NCBI GenBank assembly: GCA_017470345.1
Contig: JAFUEP010000044.1
Coordinates: forward strand, 51,999 to 115,998
Origin: Prevotella sp.
GTDB taxonomy: Bacteria > Bacteroidota > Bacteroidia > Bacteroidales > Bacteroidaceae
Length of the DNA stretch: 64,000 nucleotides
Reading direction: 5' to 3'
Shown here one piece after another: positions 55,201 to 63,985 of the stretch. The notes below the pieces were generated by a model. The model searched no databases. It saw only the letters and a list, made by a program, of their open reading frames with translations, and was not told the DNA's origin. The translations under genes were made by a program, and so were the position numbers. The first letter of the stretch is position 1; every line of letters starts with the position of its first letter.

Positions 55201-56178
55201 AAGCAGCTCGTCGAGCTGCACGGCGGGCGCATCAGCGTGGAGAGCACGATGGGTCGCGGCTCGCGATTCTCGTTCTTCATTCCCCGCCAGCCGTCAGACC
55301 AAGCCGAGGTCAGCATCAGTCAGGACACGACGCCACAGCCGACAGCCACGCCGCCGTCAGCAGAGTCGGCCCTGCCGGCGCCGTCGGCCAAGCCGCAGTC
55401 GCCCGCCAACCCGGCCGCGCTACATTCCGTGCTCATCGCCGACGACGACCCCGACGTGCTGACCCTGCTGGAGCGCAACCTGAGCCCCGACTTCCGCGTG
55501 CTCAAGGCCAGCGACGGCGAGCAGGCCCTCGCGACGGCCGTCGAGGAACAGCCTGACATCATCGTCTGCGACCTGGTCATGCCCCACATGGACGGCCAGC
55601 AGCTGCTCACACAACTGAAGGCCGACGCCCGCACCAGCCACGCCCACATCATCATTCTCACCGCCCAAAGCGCGGAGGACGACATGGTCAGCGCCCTCGA
55701 CAGGGGGGCCGACGCCTTCCTGACGAAGCCGATCTCGCTGCGTCTGTTGCGCATGCACATCGACCGGCTGCTCAGCAGCGACACCACGCTCGGCGACAAG
55801 GCCCCCACCCTACCCGGCAACCAGCCCGACGACGTGCGCAAGCCCTACAACAAGGAGGAGCAGCAGATGCTGACCCGCCTGCGCACCATCATCGACGAGC
55901 ATCTGGCCGACCCTGACTTCAACATCGAGCTGCTGGCCACGAGCATGAACATGAGCCACTCGGCCCTCTATAAGCGGCTGAAGGCCCTGACGGGCATGTC
56001 GCTCGTAGAATTCATCAACGACTACAAGATCTTCAAGGCCGTCCAGCTGTTCCGCCAGGGCGAGACCAGCGTCGAGCAGGTCAGCGAGCAGTGCGGCTTC
56101 GGCGACGCGAAGAACTTCCGCTCGATGTTTAAGCGCAAAATGCAAATGACCCCCAAACAATACATCCAGTCGCTTTAA
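52216..56178 (+). CDS. Hybrid two-component system regulator (periplasmic propeller, kinase, receiver, AraC HTH)
   Basis: 1320 residues. A signal peptide (ending near PTGAQ) is followed by a two-component-propeller sensor (residues about 25-640, repeated VWLGTANGLSSFDG and LWVGGPCLFVFDKQ-type blades) and a Y_Y_Y domain (about 680-745). One membrane span lies near 750-775. The histidine kinase has His811 in MTHELRTPV and a full ATPase domain (NLLSNAFKYT, DNGIGIDPQVR, GDGLGLAYVKQLV). The receiver domain has DDDPDVL near 1076 and phospho-acceptor Asp1119 (CDLVMPHMDG). An AraC HTH ends the chain (NMSHSALYKRLKALTGMSL, CGFGDAKNFRSMFKRKMQM). It probably senses a breakdown product of the locus 1 substrate. 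Confidence 0.95.
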   Translation: MNHHRPYWLALLLLIVMPTGAQPDFRTFTTVQGLADNTVFSIVQTTDGFVWLGTANGLSSFDGMFFNNYHNRPEGTTSAPDVSDNVIRCVLPDTDGLYLATDNGLVFFHTATARFMPCTFTRPDTTITTGYRFNSLVRCGGDIYAVDYYGHVMRRTADRHFEPIPQHGRRIDALTPIDDRRLVATGPEGIWLLRADDGRVVSSLTHEAPVTGRTNIYYSHNLGLIVVGYGIGYDSRAFTLTPDGRLTTSTWDVPEGLTSTVDYGDLTVFGTDGGGIELHRADGSRTVCTPYNSNIGGDAVYTLAVDRDANLWVGTYRMGLCLSTTAARWYATLSRKNHRLSYDIVTAVVPMAGRLAIGLDGGGLQLTDSATGRQQLLTTKNSPLPGNNVVSIVADKERLWLGVYTKGLVGYDLRTGRFDTFAMPPTEQDANNVWTLLDDGRGRLWVGGPCLFVFDKQSHRITPIDTLQRADCMSLALSGDDVWMGCRFWGICKFDVRTLRLKALYRSDSRKGLRLPSNNISFLAADRQGRVWFSTDQGGFYRLDERQERIDSFGIGCGLTNTHVRSMAEDADGNIFVGTSGGLFRYAADKGTFASLDIDADMSEFTPNCTATDGHRLYFGTTKGVVSFNPSDITMPDRQPGVCFTSLHVIGNQPLTIALGNQREASLRLTHSQNFFTVVYAMPEFVTPELLRFSCQLEGLETTWRELGQSRQASYTSVPPGKYRLLVRCSDANGQWGEPSVLSVVITPPWYLAWWARLLWTLLTVAVVYAAFRFYRRELSIKHKVEMVELEKASEQKLNDAKMNFYTSMTHELRTPVFLIMAQLEQLLDEGKLIVQAPRTYMADIHRHALKLNNLISRVIDFRKVGAAQLQLDLRRADVVRLCRQLTESYADLFSMKHIDFSLEAAQSEIWLDYDPLKLELIVSNLLSNAFKYTAEEGRVVLSVSEEPQRVVFSVTDNGIGIDPQVRQAIFDPFFRSERGKRQSRQGDGLGLAYVKQLVELHGGRISVESTMGRGSRFSFFIPRQPSDQAEVSISQDTTPQPTATPPSAESALPAPSAKPQSPANPAALHSVLIADDDPDVLTLLERNLSPDFRVLKASDGEQALATAVEEQPDIIVCDLVMPHMDGQQLLTQLKADARTSHAHIIILTAQSAEDDMVSALDRGADAFLTKPISLRLLRMHIDRLLSSDTTLGDKAPTLPGNQPDDVRKPYNKEEQQMLTRLRTIIDEHLADPDFNIELLATSMNMSHSALYKRLKALTGMSLVEFINDYKIFKAVQLFRQGETSVEQVSEQCGFGDAKNFRSMFKRKMQMTPKQYIQSL

Positions 56179-56182
56179 CCAA

Positions 56183-56300
56183 AAGCATCGGAATAAAGAA
56201 ATATCGGAATTTCGGAATAACGATATAACGAAATGTCGAAATAACGAAAAGTTCGAAATAACGGAATAACGTTATAACGAAGAAAAGAAAAAAGAAAGAG
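56183..56300. repeat. AT-rich short tandem repeat before tadA
   Basis: Degenerate CGAAATAACG / CGGAATAACG units are repeated about six to seven times between the regulator stop and tadA, then an A/G-rich tract runs to the ATG. Nothing else was recognised. Confidence 0.6.
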
Positions 56301-56305
56301 AAAAA

Positions 56306-56758
56306 ATGACCCCAGAAGAACAACAAAAGCAGGACGAGCGCTTCATGCGCATGGCCCTCGACGAGGCCCGGCGGGCCCTGGACGAGGGCGAGGTGCCCAT
56401 CGGCGCCGTCATCACATGTCAGGGCCGCATCATCGCCCGCGCCCACAACCTGACCGAGACGCTCCGCGACGTCACGGCCCACGCCGAGATGCAGGCCATC
56501 ACGATGGCGGCCAACGAGCTGGGCGGCAAGTATCTGCCGCAGTGCACGCTGTACGTCACGGTGGAGCCCTGCCCCATGTGCGCCGGCGCCCTGGGCTGGG
56601 CCCAGATGTCGCGCATCGTCTACGGCTGCGCCGACCCGAAACGCGGCTACAGCGAATATGCCCCCCGCGTGCTGCATCCCCGCGCCACCGTCACCGCCGG
56701 CATCCTCGAGGCTGACTGCCGCGAGCTGATGCAGGCCTTCTTCAAGCAAAAGCGATAA
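56306..56758 (+). CDS. tadA: tRNA-specific adenosine deaminase
   Basis: 150 residues, typical length. It converts the wobble adenosine of tRNA-Arg(ACG) to inosine. The zinc-binding cytidine/deoxycytidylate deaminase signature is complete: HAE (His59, Glu61) and PCPMC (Cys89, Cys92). It is preceded by an AT-rich repeat tract and followed by a bidirectional terminator. Confidence 0.95.
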   Translation: MTPEEQQKQDERFMRMALDEARRALDEGEVPIGAVITCQGRIIARAHNLTETLRDVTAHAEMQAITMAANELGGKYLPQCTLYVTVEPCPMCAGALGWAQMSRIVYGCADPKRGYSEYAPRVLHPRATVTAGILEADCRELMQAFFKQKR

Positions 56759-56786
56759 GCACGGCCTTATCCACACGCAAAAACAT

Positions 56787-56824
56787 CAGGCGGCATCCTC
56801 CTAACACATGGAGGATGCCGCCTG
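56787..56824. terminator. Bidirectional terminator between tadA and locus 2
   Basis: Fifteen-base perfect arms CAGGCGGCATCCTCC (56787-56801) and GGAGGATGCCGCCTG (56810-56824) with an 8-base loop; TTCTTTTT follows nearby on the plus strand and a run of A (T on the minus transcript) precedes it. Confidence 0.85.
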
Positions 56825-56859
56825 TTGTCGGTTCTTTTTGGGCATTGGTCAGCCTGAGG

Positions 56860-58836
56860 TCACTTCACAGCCGAAGCCTTAGGCATCTGCAGCTGCTTGC
56901 GGTTCACCATCGTGCCCACGAAGCGGCTGGGAGCCTTGTAGTTCTTGAAGATACTCAGGCTCTTATGCTCGGCAGCACGGGCGGGTGCGGGCACCTCAGC
57001 ACCGAGCTGGAAGGTCTCGCTGATCAGACCGAAGCCACCGGCACCGGGGATGTAGTAGATGCCACAGAACTCGAAAGTCTTCGTCTCGTCATCGTATTCG
57101 CCCAAGTATCTCGTGTAATCAGGATTGTAAGCCTCGAGGTCGATGAAGTAGACATCGCCGTACTCCTCATACTGGTCGCCGGTATTCTGATAGAAGCGGA
57201 TCTTGCCGTCGGCACCGATGGTGAAGTTCAGGCCGTCTTCCGACGAAGCCCACGGCTTCAGGTAGTAGTTGCCCTTCAGCTGGTCGCACTGGAAGAGCGT
57301 AGCCTCATCGGCACCTTCGTAGAAGCTGCCTGCGTTCTGCGACAGCGCTCCCACGCCGTAGGTGTAGACGCCCTTACCGACCTCTGAGTAGGTCAGGTTG
57401 GCGACGATTTCGTTGGCAGCGCCATAGACCAGCTCGCCGTCCTCGGTCTGGAAGGTGACCACCAGCGTGACGTAGTTCTCCTGATAGGTCGACATGGTGC
57501 TCAGCTTGGCGAAGATGTCGTGGCCGGCGTTGTCGTTCAGGCCTGTAGGCTGCAGCTCATAGCCTTCGGGAATGGCCACATCGCCGTTCTCCTTGACCGT
57601 AAAGTAGATGTTGTAGCCCTCGGCATAGGGGCTCTCCACGCAGTAAGCCGTGCCATAGTCGGCCGTGAAGACCGAGTCGCACTTGTCAGTCGTCGTGATG
57701 CACTTGCCTTCATACAGTGCCGTGTTGGTGGTCGTACCACGCTGGCCCGACATGAGCACGCCGTCGAACAGCTTGGTATACTCGAAGTCTTCGGTGACAT
57801 CAGCACGATAGGGATTCAGTGTCGGGTCGACGACGATCTTGAACAGTCCGGCCGAATTACAGGTGTAGAAGCCGCCCGAGCCGTAGTTAGCCATGGAGAT
57901 GAGCAGTGCCTCCTTCGGGAAGCTGATGATTCCGTTGGCATAGGTGCCGTAGTTGCCCTCGGCATCTGCCGGCCTGTCCTGAGCCAGTCGCAGTCCTGCA
58001 ATGCTCGAGATGCGGAACATGCCGTAGCCCCAGTCCATACCAATCTCACAATAGTGGGGGATGAACACCTTAGCGGGATCAGTAGCATCGATGTAGATGT
58101 AGTAGTCCTGCGACGTATCCCAGTCGCCAGGCTCGTTGTAAGGATAGCTTGCGCCGTAGACATTCTTCATGCGGAAGTAGCCCTTACGGTCGTCGCGCTC
58201 CTGCATGACGATGGGATAAGAGACGTTGTCCACGCCAAAGAAGCCAGTCACGTAGTCGTCTGTGAACATGCAGTAGCCCTCTACCTTTTTGCCGTTCTCG
58301 TCGAAGTAGAAGCCTACGTCGTTCCACTTCACGCGGTTGACGGTGAACGTGAGGTAGTCGGCGCTGGAGTAATTCGGCGAGACAAGGTTGTCATCCGAGA
58401 TGTTCAGGCCCAGCTTGTAGGGCTTTCCGATCTCAGCCTTAGGGAAGCTGACGTTGAACGAAGCGACGGTGTCGCCCTCGGCAAACGTGGCGTCGCCGAC
58501 GGTGAAGACGTTGTCGGTGTTCTCCGTCACGTCGAACTTCACGGTCATGGCGGGCAGACTGCTCACAATCTTGTCGCTGACCACGGAGTCGTTGCCCTCC
58601 GAGTCCTTGGCATACGTGTATTCGTGGACCGGACGACGATAGAGCTGCAGCGTTGCAGCGCACTCATCGACGGGGTCAAGCTCCACCGAGGGTGCGAGGT
58701 CCTTGAAGTAGACGTCGGCATAGCCTGCAGCGGCATCCCACGTGCCCCGCTGATAATCAACGTCATCGTCGGAGCAGGCCGTAAAGGACAGGGCTGTCAA
58801 GGCAGCAAGTCCGAAAAATAGCTTATTCAGTTTCAT
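56860..58836 (-). CDS. Surface lipoprotein of unknown function (locus 2)
   Basis: 658 residues with lipoprotein signal ALTALSFTAC (Cys21), followed by SDDD, an acidic start that resembles the surface-export signal of Bacteroidota lipoproteins. The chain is beta-rich (TLQLYRRPVHEYTY, KPYKLGLNISDDN, TVKENGDVAIPEGYELQPTG). It occupies the position of SusE/SusF-like glycan-binding lipoproteins, third in the operon after SusC and SusD. I cannot assign a ligand. It starts 27 bases after the SusD stop. Confidence 0.75.
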   Translation of the reverse strand: MKLNKLFFGLAALTALSFTACSDDDVDYQRGTWDAAAGYADVYFKDLAPSVELDPVDECAATLQLYRRPVHEYTYAKDSEGNDSVVSDKIVSSLPAMTVKFDVTENTDNVFTVGDATFAEGDTVASFNVSFPKAEIGKPYKLGLNISDDNLVSPNYSSADYLTFTVNRVKWNDVGFYFDENGKKVEGYCMFTDDYVTGFFGVDNVSYPIVMQERDDRKGYFRMKNVYGASYPYNEPGDWDTSQDYYIYIDATDPAKVFIPHYCEIGMDWGYGMFRISSIAGLRLAQDRPADAEGNYGTYANGIISFPKEALLISMANYGSGGFYTCNSAGLFKIVVDPTLNPYRADVTEDFEYTKLFDGVLMSGQRGTTTNTALYEGKCITTTDKCDSVFTADYGTAYCVESPYAEGYNIYFTVKENGDVAIPEGYELQPTGLNDNAGHDIFAKLSTMSTYQENYVTLVVTFQTEDGELVYGAANEIVANLTYSEVGKGVYTYGVGALSQNAGSFYEGADEATLFQCDQLKGNYYLKPWASSEDGLNFTIGADGKIRFYQNTGDQYEEYGDVYFIDLEAYNPDYTRYLGEYDDETKTFEFCGIYYIPGAGGFGLISETFQLGAEVPAPARAAEHKSLSIFKNYKAPSRFVGTMVNRKQLQMPKASAVK

Positions 58837-58863
58837 ATTGCTTTCTGGTTTTTACGGTTAGAC

Positions 58864-60513
58864 TTATTCTGCATATTTACCTACGGGCGAGGGGCCCTGG
58901 ACAGCCTGCGTGGGGTCGGGGTTGTTCTTACCCTCGAGTGCGGCGTTGGCGTCGACCTCGCTGTTCGGGATGACGATGTTCCAGTTGGGCTTGATGCCCT
59001 CGCAGTTGATCTTGAAGATGTCGGCAGGCGCATTGGTGCCCTCGTAGTTCTGCATCACGCCGGGCTTCAGGCGCTTGGCAGTCGGGAAGGCCCAGCCTTC
59101 GCCCCAGCCCTCAAGGCGCATCTGGGTGAGCACCTCGAGCTGGAACTCACGCAGGTCGCTGGTGGTGAAGTTGTAGGCGGCGTCGCGGTTCTTCATAAAG
59201 TTCTTCAGGAGCGCCATACCGGCAGCGACGCCCTGCGAAGCGCCGACGGCCTCGGCCTCGATGAGCATCATCTCCTCGACACGCATGACGGGCACGTCGA
59301 CGGCGCCACCGATGCTGTAGGTGTTGTAGTCGCCTTCGAGGCAGCGGAACTTCAGGGCCAGATAGTCGGGCTTGCCGTCGAGATAATCCTTCGTGCGGCA
59401 TGACTTGTACTCATAGAAGTCGTTGCGCTTGGGGTCGAGGAAGAGGTGGCGGCGCACATCGCTGAATCCCATGTGATCGTAGAGCGACTTGTCGATCATG
59501 GGGCAGGTACGCGAACTGTAGCCCCAAGCGGCCTCACCCGACATCCATCCGGTGAAGTTGCAGAGGTTGCCCATCGACTCGGGGCTGTAGTGCAGATACC
59601 ACATCCAGCCGTCGGTGGCAGAGGCGAAGCCCGACGAGGGATCCTCCATCTCGTCGGCCGTCATCATCTTGGCCTTCGAGCCCATGGCGTTGATGGCCAT
59701 GCGGGCATACTTGGCAGCCTCGGCATACTGTCCGTCCCAGAGGAGCACCTTGGCGCGGATGCCATAGCTCACGGCCAGGCAGGGCACCATGCGGTTAGCC
59801 GTGGCGTAGGCGGCCAGGTCATTGCCTTCGAGCATGCGGTCGGCGATGTTGAGGTCGCTGAGGATGAACTCCATCATCTGCTCGTGCGTGGCGCGGGGAT
59901 TGTTCTTGGCCTCGTCCTCCGTGGTCGTCTCAGTGACGATGGGCACGGTCAGTCCCTTGACGGCCGAGCAGTTGGTGTAACGATTCTCAACGGGCTCGAA
60001 GTAGACCATCAGGTTGTAGTACTGGAAGGCGCGGTCGGCATAGGCCGCACCGGCATAGTAGCGCATCTCGTCGCTGAGCGACTCGTCGTTGACGTCGATG
60101 TTCGAGATGATCGAGTTGGCCGTCTTGACGAACATGTAGAGCGTGCGCCAGGGCAGGAAGCTGAGGTAGCTGCGGTCGCTGTTGCCCTGCATCGTGTTAT
60201 AAGAGCGATACCAGTCATAGCCCGAGTTGGAGCCGCCGGGATACATGTCGCCCAGCATCTCGGTGTTGGCAATCATGAACTGGGGATAGCCCATGTCGGT
60301 CTCGTGCTCCTGTTCGCCGTAGACCAGGTATCCCTGCACCATCTGCGAGGAGATACCGTTGACGGTGCCCTCGAGTGCGCTGGGCGATTCGCTGACCTGC
60401 TCGGCCGTGGCGGTGTCGCTCTCGGGGAACGTCTCTTCAATGCAGCTGCCAAGACCGAGCACGGCCGTCGCAGCCATCAGTGCATATATATTTTTCATCT
60501 TTTTCATATTCAT
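58864..60513 (-). CDS. SusD/RagB-type surface lipoprotein (locus 2)
   Basis: 549 residues with lipoprotein signal TAVLGLGSC (Cys24). Family landmarks are visible: ETFPESDTATAEQVSESPS near the start, PWRTLYMFVKTANSIISNID and YYAGAAYADRAFQYYNLMVY in the helical middle, and RVEEMMLIEAEAVG, with ELQLEVLTQMRLEGWGEG-like motifs toward the end. It is the partner of the SusC-like gene upstream (19 bases away). Confidence 0.9.
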   Translation of the reverse strand: MNMKKMKNIYALMAATAVLGLGSCIEETFPESDTATAEQVSESPSALEGTVNGISSQMVQGYLVYGEQEHETDMGYPQFMIANTEMLGDMYPGGSNSGYDWYRSYNTMQGNSDRSYLSFLPWRTLYMFVKTANSIISNIDVNDESLSDEMRYYAGAAYADRAFQYYNLMVYFEPVENRYTNCSAVKGLTVPIVTETTTEDEAKNNPRATHEQMMEFILSDLNIADRMLEGNDLAAYATANRMVPCLAVSYGIRAKVLLWDGQYAEAAKYARMAINAMGSKAKMMTADEMEDPSSGFASATDGWMWYLHYSPESMGNLCNFTGWMSGEAAWGYSSRTCPMIDKSLYDHMGFSDVRRHLFLDPKRNDFYEYKSCRTKDYLDGKPDYLALKFRCLEGDYNTYSIGGAVDVPVMRVEEMMLIEAEAVGASQGVAAGMALLKNFMKNRDAAYNFTTSDLREFQLEVLTQMRLEGWGEGWAFPTAKRLKPGVMQNYEGTNAPADIFKINCEGIKPNWNIVIPNSEVDANAALEGKNNPDPTQAVQGPSPVGKYAE

Positions 60514-60532
60514 GTCTCCTTTCTGAAAATGG

Positions 60533-63500
60533 TTAGAATGTTACAGTGATACCTCCCGAGAGTGTGCGCATGGGTGAGTAGCGCGTAGCGTTAGTGCCGT
60601 CGTCGAAGGCCTGGCGCGGGTCGAAGCCCTTGCGCTTTGACCAGTAGTAGACGTTCTCAGCCGAGAAGTAGACGCGCAGGTTCTGTACGTCGAACTTGCG
60701 GGTGAACGACTTGGGCAGCGTGTAGCCGAAGTTGAGGTTCTGCAGGTTCAGGAAGCTTGAGTTGGTGAGGAATCGTGTCTGCGTGGCACCGATGTTGAGG
60801 TCGCCGTAGTTCCAGCGGGGCACGTCGGTCTCGGTGTTGGTCTCGCTCCATGCATTGAGCACGTCGCGGTGCATGTTGTAGCCGCCGTGCGAGTCGTTCG
60901 GTGTGGTCATGAACATGGCGTAGGTGTTGTCCATCTGCTTGCCGCCGATCTGATAGGTGAAGTTGGCCGTCAGGTCGAATCCGCGGAACTTCACCGAGGT
61001 GCCGAATCCGCCGTAGAACTTAGGCAGGGTGCTCTCGCCGACGAAGTAGTAGTCGGCCTCCGACCATGTCGAGGTCTTCTCGCGGCCCGTCCACGTCTTG
61101 CGCACGTAGTTGTCGCCCTCGTCGTTGGGAGTGACCTTGTTGCCCTGAGCGTCGAAGTAGTCGAAGGTGTTCTTCCACCACTCGGCCTGACCCGTCTCAG
61201 CATTCACGCCGGCGTAGTCCTTCATGTACCATGAGTAGATCGAGGCATCCTCAGCGATGAAGAAGCTGCCGCTAGCATAGCCCTTCCACTCCTTGCCGTC
61301 CTTGTCGTAGGCCGTGGTGGTCTTGCGGTCCTCGTGGAGCTTCGAGATGCGGTTCTTCAGTGTGGCGATGTTGAGGTTGACGTCCCACTGGAAGTCCTTC
61401 TTCTTCAGCACGTTGATGTTCAGCTCGAGCTCAAGACCCGTGTTGTACATGTCGCCCACGTTGTCGTAGTAGCTGGTGTAGCCGAGCGATGGAGCGACGT
61501 TGAAGTTGTAGAGCATGTCGGTGGTCTTGCGGTAGTACCACTCGAGGTTACCGGTGATGCGCTTGAACAGCTGGAACTCCAGACCGGTGTTGAAGTTGCC
61601 CTGCGTCTCCCAGGTGATGTCGCGCGTACCCTTGCCGCTGAACTCCACGCCGAGGTTGCCGGCCGAGTTCTTGATGACGTAGCGGTCGGTATAGCGGTAG
61701 TCGCCGATGTTGTCGTTACCCTGCTGTCCGTAACTGACCTTATACTTCAGCTCGTCGATCCAGCTGACGTCGAACCACGACTCCTTGTTGACGAGCCATG
61801 CGGCACCGACACTCCAGAACGTACCCCAGCGATACTCCGGGTCGAAGCGGCTGGAGGCGTCGCGGCGCAGCGAGGCGTTGAGGAAGTAGCGTCCGTCGTA
61901 GTCGTACATGACGCGTCCGAAGTAGCCCTCGTTGTTGTATCGGGTCTTCTCCGAGTAGGCGCTCTGTCCGTCGATGGCGGCGCCGGCCAGCTCTTTGTTC
62001 TTCTGGGAGAACATCTTCGACTTCGAGGCCATGATATAGGCGGTGCGATAGTCGGAATACTCATGTCCGAGGAGCACGCCCAGGTTGTGGACGTTGGCGA
62101 AGGTGTGGGTGTAGTTGAGCAGCTGCTGGAAGTTGAAGCTCTGCGTGCGCTGGTGATACTTCTCGACCGTACCGCCCGTGGAGTCGAACTGTCCGTAGTA
62201 TGGGTTGTAGACATACGTGCCGCGCGTCTCGTCGAGGTTGGTCGTCCCGTTGATGGTCAGCGTCAGTCCGGGCATGAAGGTGAACTCGGCGAAGCCGGTG
62301 CCGTTGAAGGCGTTGCCCTCGAAGTTGCGGGTGTTGAGCAGCATGTCCTGGATCGGGTTGGCGTTGTTGATGAACAGTCGGCTCATACCGGCATTGGTGA
62401 CGTCGCCGTCGCTGCCGTCCGTGCCGTAGTCCATGACGCGGATGCCGTTGCCGTCGACCTTGATGCTGCCGTCAGCATTGCGCAGGTAGAGCGGATAGAC
62501 GGGAGCAATCTGCGTGGTGAAGGCCCAGGGGTTGCCGCTCGAGGTCTCCGAGCCGTTGTTGCCCAGCGAGTTGTGGTCGAAGCGGGTGTAGGCCATGTTG
62601 GCGCCCACCTTGAGCCACTTCTTCACCTGGTAGTCGGCGCGCAGACGGCTGGTGAAGCGCTGCATGTCGCTGTTCTCCATCAAGCCTTCGTTCTTCAGGT
62701 AGCCGATCGATCCGTAGAACGAGCCGCGCTCGCTGGCGCCGCTCATGTTGACGTTATACTCCTGGCGCAGGCCGATGCGGGTGCCCAGGTCTTCCCAGTC
62801 GTCGGGCTGGATCCAGTAGTCCTCGCCCTTATAGTGGGCCAGATAGCCCAGCGTGGCGTTGGGGTTGAGCTTGCCGTCGCGGCCGATGAGTGCCTGTCCC
62901 TCGGGGACGGTGAAGATCTGGTAGCCCAGACCGCCGTTCTGTGCCGTGTTGATGCGGTTGTTGGCCGTTGCCCAGGCAGTCTGAGGGCTGTTGCCGGCAG
63001 CCAGCAGGTTGTTGTAGAGGGCCTTATACTGCAGCTCGTAGTACTGGCCGGGGTCGTTGATGACCTCATAGTGCTGCAGGGCGCGCGAGTTGGCGCCCCA
63101 CTTGGCGTCGAACGTGATCGTGGCGTCCTGACCCATCTTGGCGCGCTTGGTCGTGATCATGATCACACCGTTGGCGCCACGTGCACCGTAGAGGGCGTTC
63201 GAGGCAGCATCCTTCTGCACCGTCATCGACTCGATGTCGGCGGGGTTCAGGTTGGCCATGTCGCCGTCATAAGGGGCACCGTCGACGATGATGAGGGGGT
63301 CCTTGCCGGCATTCAGCGAACCGAAGCCGCGGATGCGGATCGTACCCGTCGACGAGGGATCGCCCGACGAGCTGACAATCTGCACGCCGGGGACGGCACC
63401 TGCCAGAGCGTCGGTGACCGACGTCACCTGGCTCAGGGCCAGCTCCTCAGCGCCCACCACCTTGGCCGAGCCCGTGAAGGCCGACTTCTTGGCCGTACCG

Positions 63501-63823
63501 AAGGCCACGACGATCACCTCGTCGAGGGCCTTGGAGTCGCTCGTCAAGAGGATGCGCATGTTCGGACGAGCCGACACCTCGATGGGCTCCATGCCGATGT
63601 AGCTGATGCGAAGCATGTTCTTACCCTTGGGGCAAGTCAGCTCGAAGTGTCCGCTGGCATTGGTCACCGTACCGACCTGTGTGCCCACAACTAAGACCGA
63701 CGCACCGATAACGGGCTCGCCGTCGTCTTGAGACACTACGGTACCACTCACTTTAGTTTGGGCTAACGCTCCTCCCACTATGAGGAAGAGCCCCATCAAA
63801 AGCATTGTTAGTCTTTTTTCCAT
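60533..63823 (-). CDS. SusC/RagA-type TonB-dependent outer membrane transporter (locus 2)
   Basis: 1096 residues. A signal peptide ending near GGALAQ is followed by a carboxypeptidase-regulatory-like domain (GTVVSQDDGEPVIGASVLVVG), the TonB-box-like DEVIVVAFGTAKK, a plug (TIRIRGFGSLNAGKDPLIIV, MTVQKDAASNALYGARGANG) and a long barrel ending in SGGITVTF. It is the first gene of a three-gene operon running away from the right edge. No regulator is visible in the window; its control gene may lie to the right. The two SusC proteins differ clearly, so the loci probably serve different substrates. Confidence 0.93.
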   Translation of the reverse strand: MEKRLTMLLMGLFLIVGGALAQTKVSGTVVSQDDGEPVIGASVLVVGTQVGTVTNASGHFELTCPKGKNMLRISYIGMEPIEVSARPNMRILLTSDSKALDEVIVVAFGTAKKSAFTGSAKVVGAEELALSQVTSVTDALAGAVPGVQIVSSSGDPSSTGTIRIRGFGSLNAGKDPLIIVDGAPYDGDMANLNPADIESMTVQKDAASNALYGARGANGVIMITTKRAKMGQDATITFDAKWGANSRALQHYEVINDPGQYYELQYKALYNNLLAAGNSPQTAWATANNRINTAQNGGLGYQIFTVPEGQALIGRDGKLNPNATLGYLAHYKGEDYWIQPDDWEDLGTRIGLRQEYNVNMSGASERGSFYGSIGYLKNEGLMENSDMQRFTSRLRADYQVKKWLKVGANMAYTRFDHNSLGNNGSETSSGNPWAFTTQIAPVYPLYLRNADGSIKVDGNGIRVMDYGTDGSDGDVTNAGMSRLFINNANPIQDMLLNTRNFEGNAFNGTGFAEFTFMPGLTLTINGTTNLDETRGTYVYNPYYGQFDSTGGTVEKYHQRTQSFNFQQLLNYTHTFANVHNLGVLLGHEYSDYRTAYIMASKSKMFSQKNKELAGAAIDGQSAYSEKTRYNNEGYFGRVMYDYDGRYFLNASLRRDASSRFDPEYRWGTFWSVGAAWLVNKESWFDVSWIDELKYKVSYGQQGNDNIGDYRYTDRYVIKNSAGNLGVEFSGKGTRDITWETQGNFNTGLEFQLFKRITGNLEWYYRKTTDMLYNFNVAPSLGYTSYYDNVGDMYNTGLELELNINVLKKKDFQWDVNLNIATLKNRISKLHEDRKTTTAYDKDGKEWKGYASGSFFIAEDASIYSWYMKDYAGVNAETGQAEWWKNTFDYFDAQGNKVTPNDEGDNYVRKTWTGREKTSTWSEADYYFVGESTLPKFYGGFGTSVKFRGFDLTANFTYQIGGKQMDNTYAMFMTTPNDSHGGYNMHRDVLNAWSETNTETDVPRWNYGDLNIGATQTRFLTNSSFLNLQNLNFGYTLPKSFTRKFDVQNLRVYFSAENVYYWSKRKGFDPRQAFDDGTNATRYSPMRTLSGGITVTF

Positions 63824-63889
63824 AAATCTCTCTCGTTTTTGTTAAGTATGTATAATTTATATGATTATCCGCAATCATACCACCAAAAT

Positions 63890-63928
63890 TTCGGGTAGCC
63901 TGACGGGGTTGCCCGATTTTTTTTGCCA
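63890..63928 (+). terminator. Possible hairpin with T-run in the leader of locus 2
   Basis: CGGGTAGCC and GGTTGCCCG-type arms (imperfect) separated by a short loop are followed by a run of eight T on the plus strand. No plus-strand gene precedes it in the window; on the minus strand the same hairpin lies in the 5' leader of SusC, where it could act as a regulatory structure (inference). Confidence 0.35.
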
Positions 63929-63953
63929 TCAACTGAAAATAATTGGGAAAATG

Positions 63954-63985
63954 TTTGGTGGTTATAATCAAAATGATTACCTTTG
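63954..63985 (+). promoter_or_regulatory. Promoter pointing out of the window to the right
   Basis: TTTG (63954-63957) and TACCTTTG (63978-63985) are spaced by 20 bases on the plus strand and fit the Bacteroidota promoter. The gene they serve would start beyond base 64000 and is divergent from the SusC operon, a common place for a locus regulator (inference). Confidence 0.6.
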
